Source: Rhodonellum psychrophilum GCM71 = DSM 17998
GTDB lineage: Bacteria > Bacteroidota > Bacteroidia > Cytophagales > Cyclobacteriaceae
Direction: 5' to 3'
Length of the DNA stretch: 41,096 nt
NCBI RefSeq assembly: GCF_000381545.1
Contig: NZ_KB906698.1
Location: 1 to 41,096 of the forward strand
Shown here piece by piece: positions 33,286-41,096 of this stretch (positions within the stretch are counted from its first letter, which is position 1; every line of letters starts with the position of its first letter). The notes beneath the pieces are model-generated. The model searched no databases. It had not been told where the DNA came from and saw nothing but the letters and a program-made list of their open reading frames with translations. The translations under genes were made by a program, and so were the position numbers.

Positions 33286-36200
33286 CTAATCTTCAGTTTT
33301 TCTTCCCCCGATGACCCTAATGGTGGGTTTTTCAGGCAAAGGGTCTACAATAATTTTCATTGGCACAGGACCATAAATAGGCCTGTTCGATTCATCCATT
33401 AAAACGCCATAGATGGTGTAAGGTGTCGGTTGGGTCACCATTCCCTGAATTCTCACCTCTCCATTGACATTGTAAGACACATTCCATCCCTGAACTGTTT
33501 CTATCAATAATGTTGCTGCAGAATCAATGAAGTACATGATGGTCAATGGCCTGCCTCTTCTGTTTTGAATGACCGGCCTAAACACCAACAGGTCCCCTTC
33601 ACATATCACCCTATCTTCCAAAACCAAAATCGGCAGGGGTTCAAGGGTTGGATCTCCACAATCTCCTGACAAAATACTGATTTCTATACTGTCAACAGCA
33701 GAGCATGCATTGCCCCCATCGGAAGTTCCGACAATCACTTGATAGACCATTCCGATTTGAAGCGTTTCATTTTGACTAACAGGAATCCCTTTATCATCAA
33801 ACCATTCCCAAGCCTGATCAATATCGGTATTTGCCGCCCTCAAATCGGCGAGTGTTATTGCATCGGTTTCGCAGATTTCAAAGCTCCTGGGGGGAAGTGG
33901 ATTGATGGTTTGCTGCGTGATCACAAAATCCACTTCTACGACCTTTCTTTTGATGCAATTGCTACTTTCGTCAGACTGCACCGCAAAATAAATGTTGTTG
34001 AAATTGACATCGGCGCCCTGCGGAATTTCATTTCCATCCTGATCTTCCCATTTGGTTTGCTGAGAGGCATCCAGCCTACCTTCCTGGATCAACCTGGCCT
34101 CAAGCGCATCTAAACTGATGGTTTCAAATTCACAATACGTGTAGGTGACAGCAATTTTTTCATCTATAGGATCCTCGACTTTAATTTCAAAATTTGTTTC
34201 CCTAAACTCGGGGCATTGATCAGCAGCAACAGGAGCCTTTACCTGAACAGCAGTCCAGATTCCTGCTTCGGATATCAAGACAGTCTGACTGTCCACAGGA
34301 TCCCCATTGCCATCTATCCAATCGATCGGTCCAAAATCAGTATCCAGAAAAGCTTCCAAAACAGAAAATGCGATTTCCTCTCCTGAACAGATCACATATT
34401 CTTCATTTGCCACTGTTGGAGCGCTGGCTTGGGTGGATGTAACAGTGATGGACGTGACATCCTGAACCGGACAGCCATTGCTTTCGTAAATTTGGAATGC
34501 CTCATAAACGCCAGCGCTCAGCATATCTGCCGGGTTGATCACAACACCCGCAAACCTCCATTCAGAAACAGGAACAGCTCCCGAATTATTCACCAATCCA
34601 AAAAGGGCTTCCTCAACAGTCAAGGCAAAGAAATCGCTTTCGCAGAATTCATAATTTTCGAGATACGTTTCACCTTCCTCTAATTGGGTATTTATTTTCA
34701 GGTCCGTCAGCAGTTGGACACAACCATTGCTGTCCATCACCCTAATTGCATAATTTCCAACAGGAAGTCCTTCAAAAGCATATTCTCCGTTACCCAGATC
34801 CACTAAGGTTCCCACATTGGCATCGTTTAGCGCTTCATCCAAAAGTGCAATGCTGTACTCATCTCCGGTATCAAGGAATCCTCCAAGAATACTGAAGAAT
34901 ATTTTACCGTCTTCGGCTCCGCAAGCAGCGTCTTCTACTCTCTCCAATTCCAAAGCCATAGGCTCGGCAGGATTCAAGCTATCCTTTTTGAGGGCAATAC
35001 ACTGTCCACTTCTGACAGCCGCTTCAAAGTCTCCTGATTGAACACCAAGAAATTCAGGAGAACTCTGCCAGTTGATTCCATCAATGCTATACTCATAATT
35101 CCCGTTTCCACCGCTTACATCGACGAATCTCACCATGCCCCCATCTTCAGGGCATAGCTCCTCTACAACTTCCAGGTCAAAATTGATCCCTGGCAGAACC
35201 GTTAAATTTACATTCCCAACAAAACCTTCACAGGTTCCCTGACCTGTGACGATCACAAAGAGTTCCATCGTCCCTGTCAATCCATCAATACTCAGATTCC
35301 CTGTCGCATCCAATGTATAAAGGACACCGGCGTTGAACATTCCATCCGTGATGGCGTCTGTAAGTGCTCCATCAAAAAACCATTGATAAACAGGATCAGC
35401 ATTCGTCTGTAAGATTTCCGGAGTCAATTCTATAATTTCTCCTTCACAGACCTCAGGTGCATCCACAAGAATCTGCGTAGGCCCATCTTCCAATTCTGTG
35501 TTGGTTGACCAATCAAAAACACAATCTGCAGCATCGATTATCCTTATGTAATAATTTCCTGAGCCAAGACCTGAAAAAGAAACCCGCCCTTCTGCGACAT
35601 CTGTTTTTTCTTCAATCAGAATTGTTCTGGCTTGATCCTCAAAAAGCTGCACCCTATATTTTGGCCAACCACCACTTACCTTCAGGGTAATCCTGCCGAT
35701 GTTCTCTCCACAAGAAGGGTTGATGGTACTTACCGGATCTACACCTATTTCCTTATCAGGCCCTTCTACAATGACTTCCCCAATCCATTGGCAGGTATTG
35801 GCTGCCAAAACTTCAATTGTATAAGTTCCGACACCGAAATTCATGGCTTCCAAAGCAGAGGCGCTCATTAGAGCGGAACCATCTACAGAGAATTCCCAAT
35901 CGGCTTCTGGATTCACAGGAATGATTTTACCACTCTCTTCTCCAAAGCAAACGATAGGAATGATATCAAAAACAGGGTCCGGAGCCTCATTGACAGTAAT
36001 GGTAAAAGAAATTTCTTCCTGAGTACAATTGACCAACATGGTGTATGCATAAACCCCGGGAGAAAGACCTACTATATTCAAGCCCCTGTTTTGAGGGACG
36101 TTATTTATAAATGTAAATACTACCCCGGTTTGGGAAGGGTCACTTCCCTCATTGATAAGCTCCTGAAGACCCGGGCCTTTGTACCAGGTGACTTGTAGAT

Positions 36201-39200
36201 TACTAGCGGAGGGAACTTGATTTTGACTATTGACAGTAATCCCAACTGCCGGATCTATATCCTCTTCGCAAATTTCAACATCGTCGATTGCCGTAAAATC
36301 CGGTTCCGGTGCAGTGCCAACCACAATCGGGAATTCGAAAACACATCCAGCCCGATCAGTGACCTTAAGAATATAAGAACCCATTGCAAGGCCTTCCAAA
36401 ATACCCGCATTATCGACACCGATGGCATTGCCGTTTTCATCTTGCCATTCCCAAGTGTAATCCCCAAATCCTCCGGTTATCTGATCAATTTCAATACTCC
36501 CAATATCAGCCCCACAGCTTGTTGGAATGGCAATCAATACTGCATCAATGGGCTCCTCCGCAAGGTTGATCGTTGCTGTAATTTCAGCTTCACAACCAAA
36601 TGCAGATTCTACCGAAATCACATATTCACCAGCTCCGGTAACAGTAAATGTGTTTTCCACTTGCCAAGTGGAGCCGCCATCTATGCTGTAGCTGAAATCA
36701 CCTCTTCCACCTGAAGCATTAACAGTAATTGTGATTTCTTCCTCAGGATCACATATTTCATTCCTGTAATCCAGCTCGAGAGTAATCGCCGGCACTACGG
36801 TCAATTTAAGTTCCTGCAGTGGTGGCGTACAGATGCCAGCTCCTGTCACCCTCAAAAAGTAAGTCAAGATTACTTCTTCGGAATTGGTAAAACCGGATAT
36901 GGCAAGTTCACCTGTTGAAGAGTTGACCGTGTACGTCAAGCCATCATTGGCATCCAAGCCATTCTGAACCTGAACGGTCCGCGCAGCATCCTTGAACCAG
37001 GTGGCGGTGAAAGCATTTCCAGCAGCGTCAATATTTGGGAGTATTATGGCCTCTTCATCGGCGCAGACCTCCAATGGATCAACTGAAACCTCTATTTCTA
37101 TCCCTTGATCATTAGGGACTTCATCTCCTCCTTCCACCAAACAACCGTTGAGGTCTGTGATGGTCCAGGTGTAATTTTCAGAAGGAAGCAATCCTTCAAA
37201 CAAATAAACTGTACCCCCACCGCTTATTATAGGCGTAACAGCCAATAGATTCCCATCCAAGAGGAGCGCCACATTATAACCTCCGGCCGCTAATGGTGTG
37301 CCGCCGCCGATTTCAAACCTAATGGAACCATCAGGCAGACCGCAGGAAGCATCTTCTATATTTACTGTGAGATTCAAAACCTCAGGCTTGTTGAAATCCA
37401 GAGAAAAATCTATGGAACAAGTTCTTAAATTCGAGTTGTAGACCTCAACAACATATATACCCTCTACAAAAGTGGCAGCCACATTGATTAATTCCTGCTC
37501 TGTTAATTCCGAAAGGGCCACAAACCCAGCCGGACCGCTGACCACATCAAAGCGATAATCATCATTCCCCTCAGAAATGGTCAACACAAAATCATCTCCG
37601 TCACACAATATCGGTTCCACTTTGATTTGCGCAAAGGGCAATGGATCTATCTGAATACTGGTTTGCAAAACTACATTTGTACATGCTACAAGCAATTCAT
37701 AGTTATAAATCCCGGGTTGTAGGCCATTTATCTGTAAGGCAGGAGAATCTGTCCCCACTCCCAATAAGGTATAAGTGGCAGATCCAACCGTTGCATTGTT
37801 GCTCAACTCAGTTCTGGAACCATCACTGTTGATCAGATACCAGAGGACATTCAGATTTTCAGCATCAGGTTCAGTGTTGGTTGCGGAAATCACAAAATTT
37901 CCGTTGGTGTCTCCCTCACAGACTTCCACTGGACCCTCTATCGTAAATATAGGATCCGGTGCAGTTTCAATTTCAATGGGGAAATCCACAAAGCATCCAT
38001 TTCTATCAAAAACCCTAAAGAAATAATTGCCTTCTGCTAAATCCGTCAGTGTATAAGGAGTATTGTTCCATACTTCCTTAAAAAGAGGAGTATCGGTTAT
38101 TGGATCATTTCCCTCCGCATAAAATTCCCAGATAAATTCAGGTCCGAATCCACCTGTGATGCCATCAATCTGAATTGATCCATTGTCCAAACCGCAGTTT
38201 GCATTTGACAAATCAAAATCCAAGGATATTTCGGATTCAGGGAGACTAATAATTATCGGTTCAAAAACTGTGGAACAACCTGCATCTCCCGAAACCGTAA
38301 GGGAATATTCTCCAGCAGGCACATTTTCAAAGAGGGTGCCGCTCTGGGTTAAATTGATACTGTTCCCAGCAAAATCCACTCCTGCAAGGGTGACGGTATA
38401 ATTGTCATCTTTTCCGCCTGCCAAATCTCTGATTTCAATATTCACCCTGTCACTTTCCAGACATATCTCAGAAGCATAATCAAGGGAAAAAGTAATTTCA
38501 GGATAAACCGTGAGCGTTAATTGATCAGTTGCAGTACAAAGCAGTGTACCGGTGACTTCCAAATCGTAAATAATATCTGTGACAATTCCTGCAGTTAGAT
38601 TACTTACCTGTAAGACTCCACCCGAAAGCAGATTATGAATAAAGCCATTTGAACTTTGAAATCCATCCGTGATCGCCACGCCATCCAATGTCCAAACATA
38701 TTTCAGCACAGGAGCCTGCGCATTTGAAACTTGAGGTTCCAAAAGCACCACCGCCCCATCTTGAGCACAAACCTCAATGTCTTCCAAGATTAATTCAACT
38801 GGAGTTCCAGGAACGTCTTCAATTTCAAAAAGGCCACTTAATTCGCAGCCATTTTCATCCTTCACAGTCCAACTATAACTGCCAGAGGCAAGGCTTGTGA
38901 AGATATAGTTGCCAGAAGCATCTCCTTGAGACATTGTATTGCTGTAGCCATCTGGGCCACTTAAGGTCAATAGGTATTGATTGCCTGGAAAAGGAGTCCC
39001 TCCTGAAAAAGATAAACTTATTGTGCCGTTATCTTCCGCACAAGAGGCAGGTATGATCTCATTTTCAATAAAAATTATTGGCGTTGGCTGTTCGAAATGA
39101 ATGGTTTGCGAAACGAAACATCCAGTTCCTTCAGTGAATATTTCAATGATATACTCTAAATTCCCCATAAAGTCACCTGCCAAAGCCATTCCTATAAGCT

Positions 39201-41096
39201 GTTGCTCATCAAAAACGCCGGCAAACTCATTGTTTGGAAAACGATAGCGGTAATCCGGATTGGGATTATTCACAAACAGAATGAAATTGTCATCGTGGCA
39301 AAGCAGTGCTTCTGCAAGAAGAGTCGCTTTTGGCAGTGGATTCACTGTAACTTCCACCTTGAGTGGCGGCACGTCGCAGGTATTGTCCCCTGAAATTCCA
39401 ACCCAGTATTCGTACACAGCATTCCGGCCTTCCAATCCGCTGATGGACAACTGTCCGGAACCGTTGTCTGTGTAGGTAACTCCTCCCGCCGAACTTACGG
39501 GCTGCGTGAGCGCTTCATCAAAATAAAATTGATAGACAGGGATAGCCAAGGGAACACCTTCATCAATCATTTCTGCAATGATGATCGCAGTATCGTCCTC
39601 GCAGATTTCCAGTACCGATGCGGCGGAAATCCCGAACTCCGGTCCATCCGACGGTGCTACAGTGAAATTATCCTCTATGCTTGGGCAGTCGTTGGCATCG
39701 AAAACAGTGTAGCTGTAGTCACCCGGAGCCAATCCGGTAAATTCAATGCTTGTTGCTCCGGCAGCAAAGGGTACAGATTCATTGAATCCGTTGTTGCCGG
39801 CTATTTCAATTCTGTATGCTCCAAGACCTCCCGTTGCAGTGATCAGCACCACGCCGTTGTCAAGTTCGCAGCTGGTATCCGTCACCGCGTGAGTGGGGAT
39901 GATCGGATCAGGGGAACTGATGGTAAATCCAAACCCGGGAACTTCACAGTTTAATGTGGAAGAGATATCCGTGATCGTGACCGAATAAGTGCCCTGCAAA
40001 AGTGCCAATGCTTCCAGTGCATCCTCGGTAAGTGCAGTATGGGATTCCGGTCCGCTAACCGTGTATCGGTAATCATCATTCCCATCCCCAATCAGCACAC
40101 TGCCCAAACCGTCATGACAGAGCGCATCGACTCCGGTGAAAACCGCTTCCGGAAGGGGGTGCACTGTAACTTCCACCTTGAGTGGCGGCACGTCGCAGGT
40201 ATTGTCCCCTGAGATTCCAACCCAGTATTCGTACACAGCATCCCGGCCTTCCAGTCCGCTGATGGACAACTGTCCGGAACCGTTGTCTGTATACGTCACT
40301 CCTCCCGCTGAACTTACAGGCAGGGTGAGCGCTTCGTCAAAATAAAATTGATACACAGGGACAGCCAAGGGGATACCTTCATCAATCATTTCTGCAATGA
40401 TGATCGCGGTGTCGTCCTCGCAGATTTCCAGTACCGATGCGGCGGATATCCCGAACTCCGGTCCATCCGACGGTGCTACAGTGAAATTATCCTCTATGCT
40501 TGGGCAGTCATTGGCATCGAAAACAGTGTAGCTGTAGTCTCCCGGAGCCAAACCGGTAAATTCAATGCTTGTTGCTCCGGCAGCAAAGGGTACAGATTCA
40601 GTGAATCCGTTGTTGCCGGCTATTTCAATTCTGTATGCTCCAAGACCTCCAGTTGCAGTGATCAGCGCCACGCCGTTGTCAAGTTCGCAGCTGGTATCCG
40701 TCACCGCGTGAGTGGGGATGATCGGATCAGGGGAACTGATAATGAATCCAAATCCGGGAACTTCACAGTTCAAAACGGAAGAGATATCCGTGATCGTAAC
40801 GGAATAAGTGCCCTGCAAAAGTGCCAATGCTTCCAGTTCAACCTCGGTAAGTGCAGTATGGGATTCCGGTCCGCTGACCGTGTACCGGTAATCGTCATTC
40901 CCATCCGCAATCAGCACGCTGCCCAAACCGTCATGGCAGAGCGCATCGACTCCGGCGAACGTTGCTTCCGGAAGGGGGTGCACTGTAACTTCCACCTTCA
41001 ATGGCGGCACGTCGCAGGTATTGTCCCCTGAGATTCCAACCCAGTATTCGTACACAGCATCCCGGCCTTCCAGTCCGCTGATGGACAACTGTCCGG
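33286..41096 (-). CDS. Giant SprB-like repeat adhesin, 5' end outside window
   Basis: More than 2600 residues are visible and the N-terminus lies beyond the right edge. The chain alternates Ig-like modules with a (V/I)C(E/A)(G/D/E) start (LEICEDDTAIIIAE, LEVCADEEAIIL, APEVCEGEIIEL) and SprB-type modules with a C-G-x-x-x-G start and a GG turn (SCELDNGVALITATGGLG, NANCGLDNGSIQIDGITGG, TSCGADIGSIEI, AACGAEDGKIFF); I count at least eight of the latter. Four further cysteine-led modules of another type end the protein (YEFCESDFFAL, YVICSGEEIAF, YTYCEFETISL, FEICETDAITL). It stops after PEKPTIRVIGGRKTED with no T9SS sorting domain. Two full 273-residue tandem repeats sit at the right edge. Likely a surface adhesin or matrix/motility protein; no catalytic domain is seen. 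Confidence 0.85.
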   Translation of the reverse strand, partial: GQLSISGLEGRDAVYEYWVGISGDNTCDVPPLKVEVTVHPLPEATFAGVDALCHDGLGSVLIADGNDDYRYTVSGPESHTALTEVELEALALLQGTYSVTITDISSVLNCEVPGFGFIISSPDPIIPTHAVTDTSCELDNGVALITATGGLGAYRIEIAGNNGFTESVPFAAGATSIEFTGLAPGDYSYTVFDANDCPSIEDNFTVAPSDGPEFGISAASVLEICEDDTAIIIAEMIDEGIPLAVPVYQFYFDEALTLPVSSAGGVTYTDNGSGQLSISGLEGRDAVYEYWVGISGDNTCDVPPLKVEVTVHPLPEAVFTGVDALCHDGLGSVLIGDGNDDYRYTVSGPESHTALTEDALEALALLQGTYSVTITDISSTLNCEVPGFGFTISSPDPIIPTHAVTDTSCELDNGVVLITATGGLGAYRIEIAGNNGFNESVPFAAGATSIEFTGLAPGDYSYTVFDANDCPSIEDNFTVAPSDGPEFGISAASVLEICEDDTAIIIAEMIDEGVPLAIPVYQFYFDEALTQPVSSAGGVTYTDNGSGQLSISGLEGRNAVYEYWVGISGDNTCDVPPLKVEVTVNPLPKATLLAEALLCHDDNFILFVNNPNPDYRYRFPNNEFAGVFDEQQLIGMALAGDFMGNLEYIIEIFTEGTGCFVSQTIHFEQPTPIIFIENEIIPASCAEDNGTISLSFSGGTPFPGNQYLLTLSGPDGYSNTMSQGDASGNYIFTSLASGSYSWTVKDENGCELSGLFEIEDVPGTPVELILEDIEVCAQDGAVVLLEPQVSNAQAPVLKYVWTLDGVAITDGFQSSNGFIHNLLSGGVLQVSNLTAGIVTDIIYDLEVTGTLLCTATDQLTLTVYPEITFSLDYASEICLESDRVNIEIRDLAGGKDDNYTVTLAGVDFAGNSINLTQSGTLFENVPAGEYSLTVSGDAGCSTVFEPIIISLPESEISLDFDLSNANCGLDNGSIQIDGITGGFGPEFIWEFYAEGNDPITDTPLFKEVWNNTPYTLTDLAEGNYFFRVFDRNGCFVDFPIEIETAPDPIFTIEGPVEVCEGDTNGNFVISATNTEPDAENLNVLWYLINSDGSRTELSNNATVGSATYTLLGVGTDSPALQINGLQPGIYNYELLVACTNVVLQTSIQIDPLPFAQIKVEPILCDGDDFVLTISEGNDDYRFDVVSGPAGFVALSELTEQELINVAATFVEGIYVVEVYNSNLRTCSIDFSLDFNKPEVLNLTVNIEDASCGLPDGSIRFEIGGGTPLAAGGYNVALLLDGNLLAVTPIISGGGTVYLFEGLLPSENYTWTITDLNGCLVEGGDEVPNDQGIEIEVSVDPLEVCADEEAIILPNIDAAGNAFTATWFKDAARTVQVQNGLDANDGLTYTVNSSTGELAISGFTNSEEVILTYFLRVTGAGICTPPLQELKLTVVPAITLELDYRNEICDPEEEITITVNASGGRGDFSYSIDGGSTWQVENTFTVTGAGEYVISVESAFGCEAEITATINLAEEPIDAVLIAIPTSCGADIGSIEIDQITGGFGDYTWEWQDENGNAIGVDNAGILEGLAMGSYILKVTDRAGCVFEFPIVVGTAPEPDFTAIDDVEICEEDIDPAVGITVNSQNQVPSASNLQVTWYKGPGLQELINEGSDPSQTGVVFTFINNVPQNRGLNIVGLSPGVYAYTMLVNCTQEEISFTITVNEAPDPVFDIIPIVCFGEESGKIIPVNPEADWEFSVDGSALMSASALEAMNFGVGTYTIEVLAANTCQWIGEVIVEGPDKEIGVDPVSTINPSCGENIGRITLKVSGGWPKYRVQLFEDQARTILIEEKTDVAEGRVSFSGLGSGNYYIRIIDAADCVFDWSTNTELEDGPTQILVDAPEVCEGEIIELTPEILQTNADPVYQWFFDGALTDAITDGMFNAGVLYTLDATGNLSIDGLTGTMELFVIVTGQGTCEGFVGNVNLTVLPGINFDLEVVEELCPEDGGMVRFVDVSGGNGNYEYSIDGINWQSSPEFLGVQSGDFEAAVRSGQCIALKKDSLNPAEPMALELERVEDAACGAEDGKIFFSILGGFLDTGDEYSIALLDEALNDANVGTLVDLGNGEYAFEGLPVGNYAIRVMDSNGCVQLLTDLKINTQLEEGETYLENYEFCESDFFALTVEEALFGLVNNSGAVPVSEWRFAGVVINPADMLSAGVYEAFQIYESNGCPVQDVTSITVTSTQASAPTVANEEYVICSGEEIAFSVLEAFLDTDFGPIDWIDGNGDPVDSQTVLISEAGIWTAVQVKAPVAADQCPEFRETNFEIKVEDPIDEKIAVTYTYCEFETISLDALEARLIQEGRLDASQQTKWEDQDGNEIPQGADVNFNNIYFAVQSDESSNCIKRKVVEVDFVITQQTINPLPPRSFEICETDAITLADLRAANTDIDQAWEWFDDKGIPVSQNETLQIGMVYQVIVGTSDGGNACSAVDSIEISILSGDCGDPTLEPLPILVLEDRVICEGDLLVFRPVIQNRRGRPLTIMYFIDSAATLLIETVQGWNVSYNVNGEVRIQGMVTQPTPYTIYGVLMDESNRPIYGPVPMKIIVDPLPEKPTIRVIGGRKTED
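39440..41096 (-). repeat. Near-identical 819-bp tandem repeats in the giant gene
   Basis: The string CTGATGGACAACTGTCCGG, or its close variant, occurs at 39440, 40259 and 41078, exactly 819 bp (273 codons) apart, and the DNA between matches almost base for base. Two full units are in the window and a third starts at the edge; similarity also runs left of 39440 to about 39345. Differences are scattered single changes, so the duplication is recent or is being homogenised. Confidence 0.92.

Noticed and set aside
33262-33300. A simple frameshift joining the giant gene and the sorting-domain gene
   Set aside because: The second gene has a complete signal peptide directly after the junction, so a one-base error would not give a sensible fused protein; kept only as a split-gene hypothesis.
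39529-41031. Long plus-strand frames opposite the giant gene, also repeated
   Set aside because: They are antisense shadows of the tandem repeats; the minus-strand frame has clear domain structure.
1-41096. CRISPR arrays, rRNA or tRNA genes, insertion sequences with transposases
   Set aside because: I saw no regularly spaced short repeats with unique spacers, no RNA gene and no transposase or integrase frame.

Overview
The window is a polysaccharide (capsule/exopolysaccharide) locus from a member of the Bacteroidota. All recognisable genes lie on the minus strand, so transcription runs from right to left. The phylum call rests on a type IX secretion (T9SS) type B sorting domain, giant SprB-like repeat proteins, Bacteroidota-type promoter boxes (TTG...TAnnTTTG), genes without obvious Shine-Dalgarno sequences, and protein families typical of Cytophagales. 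Cyclobacteriaceae is a reasonable guess, but only a guess.

Region by region, in transcription order. (1) 41096-32159: the 3' part of a giant secreted repeat protein, with almost identical 819-bp tandem repeats at the window edge, then a small secreted PKD protein that carries the T9SS sorting domain the giant lacks. (2) 31787-29870: two tandem FdtA-type ketoisomerases and an FdtB-type aminotransferase, for a dTDP-3-amino-3,6-dideoxyhexose. (3) 29803-23082: outer-membrane export lipoprotein Wza and two Wzc-type chain-length regulator/tyrosine kinases, separated by 1 kb of non-coding DNA. (4) 22757-22149: an unrecognised 202-residue protein. (5) 21233-20235: mannose-1-phosphate guanylyltransferase, flanked by repeat-rich non-coding DNA that includes a duplicated ~450-480 bp block. 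(6) 18620-2005: a compact, largely overlapping gene string: UDP-HexNAc dehydrogenase (TviB) and epimerase (TviC), a MurA homologue, a serine-acetyltransferase-like enzyme, Wzx flippase, a MurB homologue, a glycosyltransferase, Wzy polymerase, an acyltransferase, two glycosyltransferases, another acyltransferase, a heparinase II/III-like lyase, a WbuB-like glycosyltransferase and the outer-membrane protein Wzi. (7) 1575-439: a WecA/MraY-type initiating phosphoglycosyltransferase.

Together these describe a Wzx/Wzy-dependent pathway. The WecA-like enzyme starts a repeat unit on undecaprenyl phosphate, four glycosyltransferases extend it, Wzx flips it, Wzy polymerises it, Wzc/Wza control length and export, and Wzi may hold it at the surface. 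Precursors suggested by the locus are GDP-mannose, UDP-HexNAc uronic acid (GalNAcA type), a dTDP-amino-dideoxyhexose and, unusually, a lactyl-ether sugar made by the MurA/MurB pair. That last pair is the most interesting feature: both proteins keep the catalytic residues of peptidoglycan MurA and MurB but sit inside a surface-polysaccharide gene string, which suggests a muramic-acid-like residue in an exported polysaccharide.

The non-coding DNA is rich in repeats: a dispersed ~85-bp element in four copies, a long duplicated block with hairpins, clusters of short palindromes and a 55-nt hairpin. The stretch 6.5-12.3 kb is visibly much more AT-rich than the rest, as is usual for the variable core of such loci.
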